From assembly GCF_028595265.1 (NCBI RefSeq), contig NZ_JAQQXP010000002.1, forward strand, positions 372,001 through 436,000: a stretch of DNA of 64,000 bases, given 5' to 3'. The notes beneath the pieces are model-generated. The model did not search any database. It was not told where the DNA came from and was given only the letters and a program-made list of their open reading frames with translations. The stretch's first letter is position 1. Each line of letters begins with the position of its first letter. Shown one piece after another: positions 52,073-62,175 of the stretch. Position numbers and translations under genes: made by a program. This DNA is from Alteromonas gilva. Lineage in GTDB: Bacteria > Pseudomonadota > Gammaproteobacteria > Enterobacterales > Alteromonadaceae.

Positions 52073-53584
52073 TTACTGGCAGACCAGTCGCCAGCCGGCT
52101 TTATGTTGCAGCCATGCCTCATTGACTAACTCAGCATTAATCAGGGGATGTTCTTTCAGCCACTTCTCGGGGAATGAGAGTGTCCACTCACTGTCGTTAA
52201 TGCTTAGGGAAATAGCAGGAATATGCTGCTGATGACGTCTTAAGCATACCACTACGGCAATACGTAATACCCGCAGTAAGCCCAGCAACATGGGCCTTAC
52301 CTCGTTGTGATAAAGGGCAAAAGGCGCCAGGTCGATAGTTTGTCGGTGAGCGCCTACCAGGTCACGCACGGCGGCGCGCTGTAAACGGGTATAGCCCGGC
52401 AAATCGATAAAGTTCAGTATGTAAGCGCCATGCTCGTGGTGCTTTTTGTATTCGATGTGCAAACCAATTTCGTGCAGCATAGCTGCGGCATCAAGCACGG
52501 TTTCGGTATCCAGGTGACAAAAGGAGGTTTGCTGGCACAATTGGCGACACAGCGTCAGAGCCACGTCTTTCACGTTCAGGGCGTGAGGTTTGTCGATATG
52601 ATAGCGGCGCAGCGTGTTATTAATGGTTTGTATGCGTCTGTCATTGTGCTTTAAGTTATCGAGCATACCGTAAATCAAGCCTTCACGAAGTGCGCCGCCG
52701 GAGATATTCATTGTGCTAATCTTCAGTCGTTCAAACAACGCCAGTAAGATAGTCAGGCCGCTTGGGAATATAGGCTGTCGGCTGGCATCCAGGCCATCAA
52801 TAACCAAATTGTTAATATTGCCGCAGTCGATACATTGCTGCTTTAAATTATACAGGTAGTCCAGCCGGATGGCGTCGCTGATGCCTTGCTTTACCAGGAT
52901 CTCGGTAATTGCCTGGGGAGTGCCTGATGCGCCCAGGCAGTTGCGCCAGTCAAAGCAGAGAAAGGCGTCTGCTACCGGGTCTAAACGTTCATACGCCGCG
53001 GCCTGAGCGCGCTGAAAATTGGCTTCAGATAGCTCACCACCGGCAAAGAAACGGTCCATAAAAGTGACACACCCCATATCGAGGCTCACCATATGGATAG
53101 GCTGCATATCATTGCCGATAATTATTTCGGTACTCGCGCCGCCGATATCAATGACCAGAGAATTGCCCTGATTGGCTGAGGTATAGGCAACGCCCAGGTA
53201 TATCTGACGGGCTTCTTCCTCGCCGGATATCACCTCAAGATGATGCTTTAAGATGGACTCTGCAGTGTCGATGAACTGTTGTGCGTTGGCGGCAAGTCGA
53301 AGAGTCGCCGTTGCCACCACCCGAATATTAGACGGCGGAATATCCTGAAGTCGTTCGGCGAATGTTTGCAGACAGTCCCAGCCGCGCTGCATGCTCTCTT
53401 GGCTGAGCACCATATCTTCGTTAAGACCAGCAGCGAGACGGACTTTTTGCTTTATTTTACCCATTATCTGCACGCTGCCATTAACAACGTGCACTACAAC
53501 CATATGAAAACTATTCGACCCAAGGTCTACCGCGGCATAATATTCACCGAGTGTTTCGGCGTCAAATTGGGTTTGTGGCTGCAT
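52073..53584 (-). CDS. ppx: Exopolyphosphatase / pppGpp phosphohydrolase (Ppx/GppA family)
   Basis: 503 residues of the actin-like Ppx/GppA superfamily: AAVDLGSNSFHMVVV (phosphate-1 loop), SGEEEARQIYLGVA, VIDIGGASTEIIIG and SGGALREGLIYGML. The C-terminal HD-type region includes AAMLHEIGLHIEYKKHHEHGAYI. It releases phosphate from polyphosphate or hydrolyses pppGpp; the sequence does not separate Ppx from GppA. Follows rhlB by 12 bp on the same strand; E. coli has gppA-rhlB here, which slightly favours GppA. Confidence 0.92.
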   Translation of the reverse strand: MQPQTQFDAETLGEYYAAVDLGSNSFHMVVVHVVNGSVQIMGKIKQKVRLAAGLNEDMVLSQESMQRGWDCLQTFAERLQDIPPSNIRVVATATLRLAANAQQFIDTAESILKHHLEVISGEEEARQIYLGVAYTSANQGNSLVIDIGGASTEIIIGNDMQPIHMVSLDMGCVTFMDRFFAGGELSEANFQRAQAAAYERLDPVADAFLCFDWRNCLGASGTPQAITEILVKQGISDAIRLDYLYNLKQQCIDCGNINNLVIDGLDASRQPIFPSGLTILLALFERLKISTMNISGGALREGLIYGMLDNLKHNDRRIQTINNTLRRYHIDKPHALNVKDVALTLCRQLCQQTSFCHLDTETVLDAAAMLHEIGLHIEYKKHHEHGAYILNFIDLPGYTRLQRAAVRDLVGAHRQTIDLAPFALYHNEVRPMLLGLLRVLRIAVVVCLRRHQQHIPAISLSINDSEWTLSFPEKWLKEHPLINAELVNEAWLQHKAGWRLVCQ

Positions 53585-53596
53585 ACGTCTTCTGTA

Positions 53597-54871
53597 TTAT
53601 GAGTTTTTCTTATGTTGTGGGCGTTTCCCTGATCCACCACGACGTGAAGTTGGTCGTCTGTTTTGCCGGCGTTGACGCGGTTTCGGTGGCGTAATGTCGT
53701 CCAACAGCGCATCCTGAACATAATCAGTCACCGGAATCGGGTGCTGAATATACTCCTCTATTGCCGGTAAGTTTAACGCGTACTTTTCACAGGCAAAGCT
53801 TATGGCGACGCCACTTCGGCCAGCGCGCCCGGTGCGGCCAATTCGGTGTACGTAATCTTCCGGGTCGTCGGGCAAGTCATAATTAAATACATGCGATACA
53901 TCTTCAACATGGAGGCCCCGAGCGGCGACGTCGGTTGCCACGAGTATGTCCAGTTTACCGCCGGTAAAGCCTTCAAGAATGCCAAGCCGTTTCTTTTGCG
54001 GTACATCACCACTTAGTAATCCCACCCGATGGCCATCGGCCTCCAGCCAGTCGGCCACTCGCTCACAGCTGTGCTTGGTATTGGCAAAAACAATGGCTTT
54101 CTCAGGCCATTCTTCTTCCATTAAGGTTAACAATAAACGCATTTTGTCGTCATCAGAAGGGTAAAACAGTTCTGCTGATACACGACTTGCGGTCATTTGC
54201 TTGGCTTCTACCTGCACGTGAGTCGGATTGTCCATGTGTTCGTAAGCCAACTCCTGAACCCGGTAGCTTAGTGTTGCTGAAAACAACATACTCAGGCGTT
54301 CGGTTGCAGGCGGCATACGGCGGAACAAATAGCGAATATCTTTAATAAAACCGAGGTCGAACATACGGTCGGCTTCATCAAGCACGGCGACCTGAATATT
54401 ATCGAGTGTAAACACCCCTTGCTTATAATAGTCGAGAATTCTGCCCGTGGTACCAATGATGATATCAACACCATCTTGTAGCGTTTCGCGTTGACTTTCA
54501 TATCCCTCGCCCCCATATATGAGACCAAGTGATAATCCCGTGTGCTTACTCAGCAGCTCGGCATCATTATAAATTTGTACGGCAAGTTCTCTGGTAGGTG
54601 CCATAATAATGGCCCTTGGACCACTTTTTGTACCATCAGTTTTGGCCGGTTGGCTTAAAATATGGTGGAAAGTTGCAACCAGAAATGCAATGGTTTTACC
54701 TGTTCCGGTTTGAGCCTGGCCAGCAATATCGTTACCTTCTAGTAAAGGAGGTAAGCTTAACGCTTGAATTGGTGTACAATGCGAAAAATTTGCGGCATTT
54801 AAGGCATCAATAACATTGCTATTGATGGGTAAATCGGAAAAATGTGTTTCGGTTAAATGAGTTGTTTGCAT
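53597..54871 (-). CDS. rhlB: ATP-dependent RNA helicase RhlB
   Basis: 424-residue DEAD-box helicase and likely degradosome partner of RNase E. Motifs: Q-motif HCTPIQALSLPPLLEG, Walker A AQTGTGKT, PTRELA, VLDEADRMFDLGF, FSATL and HRIGRTGRAGRSG. A basic C-terminal tail (RQRRQNRRPTSRRGGSGK) probably binds RNA. It is divergent from trxA, matching the conserved gppA-rhlB | trxA-rho arrangement. Confidence 0.95.
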   Translation of the reverse strand: MQTTHLTETHFSDLPINSNVIDALNAANFSHCTPIQALSLPPLLEGNDIAGQAQTGTGKTIAFLVATFHHILSQPAKTDGTKSGPRAIIMAPTRELAVQIYNDAELLSKHTGLSLGLIYGGEGYESQRETLQDGVDIIIGTTGRILDYYKQGVFTLDNIQVAVLDEADRMFDLGFIKDIRYLFRRMPPATERLSMLFSATLSYRVQELAYEHMDNPTHVQVEAKQMTASRVSAELFYPSDDDKMRLLLTLMEEEWPEKAIVFANTKHSCERVADWLEADGHRVGLLSGDVPQKKRLGILEGFTGGKLDILVATDVAARGLHVEDVSHVFNYDLPDDPEDYVHRIGRTGRAGRSGVAISFACEKYALNLPAIEEYIQHPIPVTDYVQDALLDDITPPKPRQRRQNRRPTSRRGGSGKRPQHKKNS

Positions 54872-54971
54872 AGCTTATAGCTTATCAGTGCTTGCATTAA
54901 AAAACAGTTTCTATATAACACTTATGGTAGAGCTGAAACAAATCAGCAACAGACCAATTACGGAGAAAAGA

Positions 54972-55298
54972 ATGAGCGACAAAATTATCCAGTTGACTGA
55001 CGATAAGTTCGAAGCAGATGTTATCAATGCTGAAGGTCCTGTGCTGGTTGACTTCTGGGCCGAATGGTGTGGCCCCTGTAAAATGATTGCCCCAATTCTC
55101 GAAGAGGTAGCAACCGACTTTGAAGGAAAGTTAACAGTTGGTAAGCTGAATGTCGATGAAAATAATGAAACTCCGCCAAAATACGGCATTCGTGGCATTC
55201 CCACACTGTTGCTGTTTAAGGGCGGAAATGTTGCAGCGACTAAAGTCGGCGCCTTGTCAAAAGCGCAATTGACTGAGTTTCTGAACGAAAATATCTAG
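54972..55298 (+). CDS. trxA: Thioredoxin 1
   Basis: 108-residue thioredoxin with FWAEWCGPCKMIAP (active site WCGPC), cis-proline IRGIPTLLLF and an N-terminal IIQLTDDKFEADV strand. ATG 54972 follows GGAGAAAAG and is the normal family start; an in-frame extension from 54888 has no support. A terminator follows. Confidence 0.97.
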   Translation: MSDKIIQLTDDKFEADVINAEGPVLVDFWAEWCGPCKMIAPILEEVATDFEGKLTVGKLNVDENNETPPKYGIRGIPTLLLFKGGNVAATKVGALSKAQLTEFLNENI

Positions 55299-55325
55299 CT
55301 TTTAAAGCTTCCTTGTACAGATAGT

Positions 55326-55350
55326 AAAAACCGGCTAAGGCCGGTTTTTT
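55326..55350 (+). terminator. Intrinsic terminator after trxA
   Basis: AAAACCGGC-TAAG-GCCGGTTTT with continuing T-run, 27 nt after the trxA stop. The A-run before the stem would also give leftward activity. Confidence 0.9.
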
Positions 55351-55590
55351 GTGGTCTGTTGTGAGGGGGCCGCAGGCATCGGCAGCTGTTCGAATCAAGC
55401 AATCAGAAAACCAGAAGGTAAATTTTTTTAACATTTGGCCGATTTAGTCTGGACGGTAATAAGATATGGTGCTACCTTTACTGAGTCTAGGCAAACCTAG
55501 CATCCTTACTGCCCGCATCTGGGCGCAAGCTCGAATTCTATTAATTAACGAATTTCCCTAAAAGACGTTCAAATACAAAGACCCACCAGT
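55351..55590 (+). other. rho upstream and leader region
   Basis: 240 bp between the trxA terminator and rho. TTGGCC (55435) with TAATAA 16 bp on is a weak promoter candidate; a small CTAGG-CAAA-CCTAG hairpin lies near 55488. In E. coli the rho leader mediates autogenous Rho-dependent termination; a similar role is possible but not demonstrated by sequence. Confidence 0.4.
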
Positions 55591-56856
55591 ATGAATCTAA
55601 CGGAACTTAAGAATAAGCCAATTAGCGAATTGGTAGCCCTTGCCGACGAAATGGGCCTAGACAATATGGCCCGGGCGAGAAAACAAGATATCATTTTCTC
55701 GATTCTCAAATCCCATGCAAAAAGCGGTGAAGACATTTTTGGTGATGGCGTACTGGAAATCCTCCAGGACGGCTTCGGCTTTTTGCGCTCTGCAGACTCA
55801 TCTTATCTGGCCGGGCCTGATGATATTTATGTCTCACCGAGCCAAATCAGACGATTTAACTTACGCACGGGTGACACTATAGCCGGGAAAATTCGCCCGC
55901 CTAAAGACAGTGAACGTTACTTTGCCCTGCTTAAAATTCGTGAAGTAAACTTCGATAAACCGGAGAATTCACGGAACAAGATCCTTTTTGAAAACCTTAC
56001 CCCACTGCATGCCAATGACCGTCTGCGGATGGAGCGTGGCAACGGCTCATCTGAGGATATTACGGCACGGGTACTGGATTTGGCATCGCCAATCGGTCGC
56101 GGTCAGCGTGGCTTAATTGTTGCGCCACCCAAAGCGGGTAAGACATTATTACTACAAAACATTGCGCAGTCGATTGCGGCTAATCATCCGGAGTGTGAAC
56201 TCATGGTGTTGCTCATCGACGAACGCCCGGAAGAAGTCACCGAAATGCACCGTTTGGTGCGTGGCGAGGTGGTAGCTTCTACCTTTGATGAACCTGCCAG
56301 CCGCCACGTTCAGGTAGCGGAAATGGTAATTGAAAAAGCCAAGCGTTTGGTAGAGCACAAAAAAGACGTGGTCATTTTGCTTGACTCGATTACCCGTCTG
56401 GCGCGCGCCTACAACACCGTAATTCCCTCGTCAGGTAAAGTATTGACCGGTGGTGTTGATGCCAACGCACTGCACAAGCCTAAACGCTTCTTCGGTGCCG
56501 CCCGTAACGTTGAAGAAGGCGGTAGTTTAACCATTATTGCCACTGCGCTGATTGATACCGGCTCTAAGATGGATGAAGTTATCTACGAAGAGTTTAAGGG
56601 TACGGGTAACATGGAGTTACATTTGCACCGTAAGATTGCAGAGAAACGTGTTTTCCCTGCCATTGACTTTAACCGTTCTGGTACCCGTCGCGAAGAGTTG
56701 CTGACCACTCAGGATGAGCTTCAGAAAATGTGGATCTTGCGCAAGATAGTGCATGAGATGTCAGAGATCGATGCGATGGAGTTTCTTATCAACAAGCTGT
56801 CGATGACCAAAACCAATGACGAGTTCTTTAATGCCATGAAACGGCAACGCAGCTAG
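55591..56856 (+). CDS. rho: Transcription termination factor Rho
   Basis: 421-residue hexameric RNA helicase. N-terminal Rho-N domain, then the cold-shock RNA-binding domain (LQDGFGFLRSADSSYLAGPDDIYVS with RNP residues). P-loop APPKAGKTLLL, Walker B VVILLDSITRLARAYN and the Q-loop/R-loop region GTGNMELHLHRKIAEKRVFPAI follow. Normal full length. Downstream of trxA as in E. coli. Confidence 0.98.
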   Translation: MNLTELKNKPISELVALADEMGLDNMARARKQDIIFSILKSHAKSGEDIFGDGVLEILQDGFGFLRSADSSYLAGPDDIYVSPSQIRRFNLRTGDTIAGKIRPPKDSERYFALLKIREVNFDKPENSRNKILFENLTPLHANDRLRMERGNGSSEDITARVLDLASPIGRGQRGLIVAPPKAGKTLLLQNIAQSIAANHPECELMVLLIDERPEEVTEMHRLVRGEVVASTFDEPASRHVQVAEMVIEKAKRLVEHKKDVVILLDSITRLARAYNTVIPSSGKVLTGGVDANALHKPKRFFGAARNVEEGGSLTIIATALIDTGSKMDEVIYEEFKGTGNMELHLHRKIAEKRVFPAIDFNRSGTRREELLTTQDELQKMWILRKIVHEMSEIDAMEFLINKLSMTKTNDEFFNAMKRQRS

Positions 56857-56872
56857 TCAGCCCATCACTACG

Positions 56873-56902
56873 AAAAAACCGCTTTTAAAGCGGTTTTTTT
56901 TG
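56873..56902 (+). terminator. Intrinsic terminator after rho
   Basis: AAAAAACCGC-TTTTAAA-GCGGTTTTTTTT: 10-bp stem plus T-run, 17 nt after the rho stop. Confidence 0.9.
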
Positions 56903-56960
56903 TGCTTTTTGCACAGACAGAGTACTGTTACCTTTACTAATTACAATGAAGGAACACCCT

Positions 56961-58268
56961 ATGTTCAGGATTGCTTTGGCCGCTTTTGTTACTTTCTCGT
57001 CTTGTGCTGTACTGGCCCAGAATAGTCAGGTAGATACCCTCGCTGACAAAATTGAAAGTGATGTGATTAGCTGGCGTCATCATCTTCATCAATATCCCGA
57101 ATTATCTAACCGTGAATTTAAGACCGCCGAATATATTGCTACGTATTTGCGTTCGCTTGGTCTGGAGGTACAAACCGGTGTTGCCAAAACCGGCGTCGTC
57201 GCGGTGCTTGACAGCGGTCGTCCAGGTCCTGTTGTCGCGTTGCGCGCCGATATGGATGGTCTGCCTGTGCCCGAAGAAAATGACTTACCCTGGCGCTCTG
57301 AAGAGGTGGGTGAGTATAACGGTAACGAGGTGCCTGTTATGCACGCCTGCGGACACGATACGCACATGGCGATGTTAATGGGAGCCGCCGGCATACTCAC
57401 CGACATGAAAGACAAGCTATCCGGTAAGGTAAAGTTTATCTTTCAGCCGGCCGAAGAGGGCGCACCTCCGGGTGAAAAAGGCGGCGCCGAAATCATGGTC
57501 AAGGAAGGGGTGCTTGAAAACCCCAAGGTTGATGTGATTTTTGGTTTGCACATCAGTGCCAATAACGACGTGGGTACGGTAAGTTATAATCCCGGTGGCA
57601 CCATGGCCGCGGTTGACCCGTTTAAAATTGTTATCCATGGCAAGCAAGCACACGGTGCCTATCCGTGGAAAAGTGTTGACCCTATTACCACCGCGGCGCA
57701 AATGATCATGTCGTTGCAAACCATCGTTAGTCGTGAACTGAAAATCATTGATGATGCTGCCGTGGTCACGGTAGGTTCAATTCACGGTGGTAATCGCTCT
57801 AATATTATCCCTAACGAGGTGGAATTGGTCGGTACCATTCGTACGCTTAATCATAAAGCCCGTGAACATGTCTACGAGGCAATGGCGCGCAAGGTAAAAG
57901 GTATCGCCGATAGCATGGGCGCTACCGCTGAGCTGACCTTGCCGCTTGATTACAATTACCCTATCACTTACAACGATCCATCGTTAACCGCCGAAATGCT
58001 GCCAACTGTGGAACGTGTTGCCGGTAAAGAAAACACGATTCTGGCCAAGCCTGTGACAGGGGCAGAGGACTTTTCATTTTATCAGGAGAAAGTTCCGGGT
58101 CTGTTCATGTGGCTCGGTGGTAAACCGCTTGATGTACCAGCCGAAGATTCGCCCGCACACCATACGCCGGAGTTTTATGTGGATGACAGCGGTATGAAAC
58201 TGGGCGTTCGGGTACTGACTAATTTAACGCTGGACTACATGGATACGCATTCCTCGAACGCGCAGTAA
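56961..58268 (+). CDS. Exported M20-family amidohydrolase
   Basis: 435-residue metallo-amidohydrolase of the M20D (hippuricase / N-acyl-amino-acid hydrolase) type with a signal peptide (about 1-19, ending CAVLAQ). Motifs: RHHLHQYPELSNREF, ALRADMDGLPVPEE, MHACGHDTHMAMLMGAA (metal cysteine and histidines), FQPAEEGAPPGEKGGA (catalytic glutamates) and GAEDFSFYQ. ATG 56961 is preferred to 56946 because AAGGA sits just upstream. Likely periplasmic; natural substrate unknown. Confidence 0.93.
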   Translation: MFRIALAAFVTFSSCAVLAQNSQVDTLADKIESDVISWRHHLHQYPELSNREFKTAEYIATYLRSLGLEVQTGVAKTGVVAVLDSGRPGPVVALRADMDGLPVPEENDLPWRSEEVGEYNGNEVPVMHACGHDTHMAMLMGAAGILTDMKDKLSGKVKFIFQPAEEGAPPGEKGGAEIMVKEGVLENPKVDVIFGLHISANNDVGTVSYNPGGTMAAVDPFKIVIHGKQAHGAYPWKSVDPITTAAQMIMSLQTIVSRELKIIDDAAVVTVGSIHGGNRSNIIPNEVELVGTIRTLNHKAREHVYEAMARKVKGIADSMGATAELTLPLDYNYPITYNDPSLTAEMLPTVERVAGKENTILAKPVTGAEDFSFYQEKVPGLFMWLGGKPLDVPAEDSPAHHTPEFYVDDSGMKLGVRVLTNLTLDYMDTHSSNAQ

Positions 58269-58274
58269 CCTGCC

Positions 58275-61061
58275 ATGTTGAACAGGACGCTGCAAGCATT
58301 GGCGCTGGCTGTTGTTGGCGCTGCAATGAATTTTTTACCCTCTCCCTTGCAAAGTGGCGGGGTAATATTTTTTGGTGGCGGCTTTGCCATTACTGCAGCC
58401 TTGCTATTGTCTTTCAGAGCGACATTTATTGTCACTGCCATCATTTATGGCGTCCTGTTGCTCAAAGGTAACGATCCACTACTCGTTACCTCACTGGCCT
58501 TTCAGCCATTACTGGTTAACGGCTTATCCAGCAAAACTGAACTGTTAAGCCCAATAAAAGTGGGACTGGGTGGGTGGAGTATTATCGCCATTCCGCTCTA
58601 TGTTGTGATTTTCTTCTTAACAGAGAGCACGCATTTATCGCTGACCTATACTGACTTTTCGGTTACCTGGTTAAGTGGCATATTCTCCGGCTTATTCGGT
58701 CACCTTTTTTACCTGGCTTTATTACGCCGACTGAAACTTGATTTTTCGTTGCAAGCCGAGGCTGAAACGCTATTTCGGTACATGTTTTCGGCGCTGTTTT
58801 TCTTCGCTATTTTCATTATGACCTATGTTCATGTAAGCCAGCTGCAGCGTCAGCAGGCAGGTCAGCTAGCCAGCTATATGTCGCAGCGCGCACAAGTGAT
58901 GGTGACTGAGTTGAGTCAATTTTTAGATAACCATGCCGGCGCCATTAGCAATACTGCCAATACGTTATCGATGGCCAGTAAATTTGGTGCCAGCATCAGC
59001 GATATGGCACCGGATGTACTGGCTAATCTGGCGCGCGAATATCCTGAATACCTCACCTTTTTGATTACTGATCGGGACGGTGATATTACCCATGCTTATC
59101 CGACTAATCTGCTGAGCCGGGCAAGGCGCCTGAATCAGGCGAACGTGGCACAGCGAGATTACTTTAAGCAGGTGATGGCAACCGGTCGCCGTTATATCTC
59201 ACCGGCGTTCCAGGGCCGCGGGTTTGGCAACGATCCTATCGTCGCTATCGCCAGCCCTTTGTACGACGAGCAAGGCCAGATGACAGGTATTTTAGAGGGC
59301 TCGCTCAATTTAAGCAGTTTTGTAGAATACGATAGTCGCAATCTACCGCGGTTCTGGTCCCTGTATCGCGATAACAATGGCAAGGTTGTGTACGCCTCCC
59401 CTGAGCTACGTTTAAACCCACTGGAACAACCGGCATTGGATGATTGTGGACGAGAAAACTGTTTTAAGCGCGATGAGTTTTTAACGCATCAATGGTTTGT
59501 AGCACACTCGCGCGAACCGCAGCATGGCTGGACAGTCACGGTACTTTTCGAGTACAGCAATTACATGACATTAAGTGCCAGCTACTTGGGCTGGGCGCTA
59601 ATTTTACTGGTGTGTCTGGGATTGGTGGGGATCTTTATTGGTGGCCACGTTGCGCAGATTTTTGCCCGTCCTATAGCCGCACTGATGAAAACCTTTGCCG
59701 GCTACACCCCCGAAAACCCCATATCGGTTCAGTCGCTTCGCAACGACCGCATACAGCTTAAAGAAATTACTGGCTTAGCGCTGGAATTTGATCAACTGGG
59801 CGAGCGACTGGTCAGCGCTTTCAACGAACTCAATGAATCGAGGGAACGTCAGAGCCGGTTAAACGAAGAGCTGGAGCAGCTTAATCTGACCTTAAGTGAA
59901 CGTGTCGAAGAAAAAACCGCGTCACTGATAAAAGCGCTGGAGCAGGCAGAGAGTGCCAGTGTGTCAAAGTCTAACTTTCTGGCCAATATGTCACACGAAA
60001 TACGCACGCCAATGAATGGTATTTTAGGTACCTGTGAGAATTTGTTAGAGCAGCCGCTCGCAACGGACGTGCGAAAACGGATTCAGGTGATCATGCAGTC
60101 AGCAAATAACTTGCTGTTAATCCTCGATAGTATTCTGGACTGGTCAAAGATAGAAGCGGGTAAAATGACCGTAAATCAATTGCCGTTTTCACCCGTCGAC
60201 GTACTCGAAGGCTGCGCCGAAATACATCGCCAGGCCGCCAGCCGTAAACAGATTTCCCTTGATATTGAATGGATAACCGATGTGCCTGCGATGTTGCTCG
60301 GGGATGCAGGGAAAATTAGTCAGATATTGAATAACTTAATGAGCAACGCGGTTAAATTTACTAATAAGGGTGGCGTGTTGGTGCGGGTTGAATACCGAAA
60401 ACAGTGGCTTACGCTTTCGGTAAAAGACAGTGGTATTGGCATTGCACCAGAGGAGCAAACTCGAATCTTCGAGCAGTTTATTCAGGCCGATGTCTCCAGT
60501 TCCCGGCAATTTAATGGTACCGGACTGGGGCTCTCAATCACCAGCAAGCTGGTCGACCTTATGAACGGTACCTTAGCGCTTAATAGCGAAGCCGGTGCTG
60601 GCAGTGAGTTTATTATTAGTTTGCCGCTTCCACAGACCACTCAGCAAAAAGAGCCCAGCGTTGAGGGTAAATTCGAACTGCCTTCCGGATTAAAAGTCTT
60701 GCTGGTTGAAGACAATGATATTAATGCCGAAATTGTTCTGGATATGATGAAAGATTGTGGTGCCCGCTGTATCCGCGCTAAAAATGGTCGTGAAGCGCTG
60801 GAGATACTACCTAAAGTACCCTTTGACGTTATTTTAATGGATTGTCAGATGCCGGTCATGGATGGGTTTTCAGCCACCATGGCAATACGTCAGTTGCCAT
60901 CTGATAAATCGACAATTCCGATTATTGCGTTAACGGCCAATGCGTTTGAGGATGACCGACAGGCCTGCTTAAATGCAGGCATGACCGATTATTTGAGTAA
61001 ACCCGTGCGCCGCAATAAGCTTTACCAAACCATTGCTAAGTACGTGGTTTATTCAGAATAG
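58275..61061 (+). CDS. Hybrid sensor histidine kinase with membrane region, Cache-type sensor and receiver
   Basis: 928 residues. N-terminal region of about six hydrophobic segments (1-160), a further helix (about 176-195), then an extracytoplasmic region (about 200-435) with dCache-like features (YLTFLITDRDGDITHAYPTN, QRDYFKQVMATGRRYISPAF). A closing helix (about 436-460), HAMP-like and coiled-coil segment, and HisKA with H574 in NMSHEIRTPMNG follow. HATPase (NLMSNAVKF, DSGIGIAPEEQ, GTGLGLSIT) and a receiver with D856 in LMDCQMPVMDG complete it. The N-terminal membrane part recalls MASE1 but I cannot confirm it. Six bases after the amidohydrolase; its end overlaps the convergent LysR gene. 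Confidence 0.92.
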   Translation: MLNRTLQALALAVVGAAMNFLPSPLQSGGVIFFGGGFAITAALLLSFRATFIVTAIIYGVLLLKGNDPLLVTSLAFQPLLVNGLSSKTELLSPIKVGLGGWSIIAIPLYVVIFFLTESTHLSLTYTDFSVTWLSGIFSGLFGHLFYLALLRRLKLDFSLQAEAETLFRYMFSALFFFAIFIMTYVHVSQLQRQQAGQLASYMSQRAQVMVTELSQFLDNHAGAISNTANTLSMASKFGASISDMAPDVLANLAREYPEYLTFLITDRDGDITHAYPTNLLSRARRLNQANVAQRDYFKQVMATGRRYISPAFQGRGFGNDPIVAIASPLYDEQGQMTGILEGSLNLSSFVEYDSRNLPRFWSLYRDNNGKVVYASPELRLNPLEQPALDDCGRENCFKRDEFLTHQWFVAHSREPQHGWTVTVLFEYSNYMTLSASYLGWALILLVCLGLVGIFIGGHVAQIFARPIAALMKTFAGYTPENPISVQSLRNDRIQLKEITGLALEFDQLGERLVSAFNELNESRERQSRLNEELEQLNLTLSERVEEKTASLIKALEQAESASVSKSNFLANMSHEIRTPMNGILGTCENLLEQPLATDVRKRIQVIMQSANNLLLILDSILDWSKIEAGKMTVNQLPFSPVDVLEGCAEIHRQAASRKQISLDIEWITDVPAMLLGDAGKISQILNNLMSNAVKFTNKGGVLVRVEYRKQWLTLSVKDSGIGIAPEEQTRIFEQFIQADVSSSRQFNGTGLGLSITSKLVDLMNGTLALNSEAGAGSEFIISLPLPQTTQQKEPSVEGKFELPSGLKVLLVEDNDINAEIVLDMMKDCGARCIRAKNGREALEILPKVPFDVILMDCQMPVMDGFSATMAIRQLPSDKSTIPIIALTANAFEDDRQACLNAGMTDYLSKPVRRNKLYQTIAKYVVYSE

Positions 61062-61914
61062 ACTGACGAAACGCCTGGGCAGCTACGCTAATTGGCCTGC
61101 GTCTATTGGTAACTACCTGCCAGGTGCTGACAATCGGGAAGTCGGTGATATTCAGGATTCTGACCTGATCGTCTGAAGATTGCGCCAGGGTGTGCTTTGA
61201 CAGCACCGCTAAGCCCAGCCCTGCTGATACCGCTAAACGAATCGCCTCATTACTTTCTATAACCATAGTGTTGGTGAATGTAATATCGCGTTTATCGCAG
61301 TATTCATCGAGCGTACGGCGAGTGCCGCTACCATACTCGCGCAACAGAAACTTACGTTCGGTTAATTCACTCAGCGCGCAGTTATCCGGGCCGTCATAGT
61401 CAGGGGGCGCTATAACAACCAGTGGATTGGCTAAAAATGGCTCACATATGAGTTCTTCATCCTGCGGTGGATAGGTAAAAATGTACAAATCGTCACGGTT
61501 TTGCATGAGCCTTTCGGCTATCTGGGCCCGGTTACCCACGGTAAAGCGCACGTCAATATTCGGGTGTTCTTTGCAAAACGGGCTGAGCAACGGCGGTATA
61601 ATATACTTGGCCGTGGTGACGACGGCGAGTTTCAGGGAACCGATTTCAACACCACGTAATGCGCTAAGCTGGCTTTCGAGCTTTTCTTTTGAGCTTAAAA
61701 TTTCCTGGGCGCAGCGGTACACGGCAATGCCGGCTTCGGTTAAGTGCTGGCTGCCCTGAAAATGCTCCAGTAACGGCATGCCGACGATACTATTGAGCTT
61801 TTTTAACTGCAGTGACACAGTAGGTTGAGATAACTGTAACGCATTCGAAGCTGCGGTCACAGAGCCGCAATCAACCACCTGTTGAAATACTTCAAGAAGC
61901 CTGAAAGTTAACAT
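61036..61914 (-). CDS. LysR-family transcriptional regulator
   Basis: 292 residues with an N-terminal winged HTH (FRLLEVFQQVVDCGSVTAASNALQLSQPTVSLQLKKL) and a substrate-binding-like effector domain (about 90-290). ATG 61914 fits the family start; the TTG at 61935 is less likely. The HTH and effector domain resemble the CbbR/CysB-like branch loosely, but the target is unknown. Its 3' end overlaps the hybrid kinase gene by 26 bp, tail to tail. Divergent from purE. Confidence 0.93.
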   Translation of the reverse strand: MLTFRLLEVFQQVVDCGSVTAASNALQLSQPTVSLQLKKLNSIVGMPLLEHFQGSQHLTEAGIAVYRCAQEILSSKEKLESQLSALRGVEIGSLKLAVVTTAKYIIPPLLSPFCKEHPNIDVRFTVGNRAQIAERLMQNRDDLYIFTYPPQDEELICEPFLANPLVVIAPPDYDGPDNCALSELTERKFLLREYGSGTRRTLDEYCDKRDITFTNTMVIESNEAIRLAVSAGLGLAVLSKHTLAQSSDDQVRILNITDFPIVSTWQVVTNRRRPISVAAQAFRQSILNKPRT

Positions 61915-62175
61915 GTTCGTAGATCCGCGCTGCAATATGTTGCTATAAAAATAAACCAGAATTGAATTTATTTCTATCTATAAATAATAAGCAAGTCTTT
62001 GTGTGCAATAAAAAAAACGGTTGTACAGCATTTGTACCGCCATAATTGCGCGGCAATCCCTCGGCAGACTATGGGCAAATGCAGCAAAATAGGCTAATAT
62101 CGGCCGCTTTTCAAACACAGGTCGAGAGATTCAGACCGTTGATTGTTGAACGCAAAAGTCTGTGAGGGCTGAACA
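61915..62175. other. Divergent control region between the LysR gene and purE
   Basis: 261 bp, AT-rich on the LysR side. No clear PurR box (ACGCAAACGTTTGCGT-like) found; a repeated TTGTAC pair near 62022-62040 is noted. No RNA gene seen. Confidence 0.4.
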
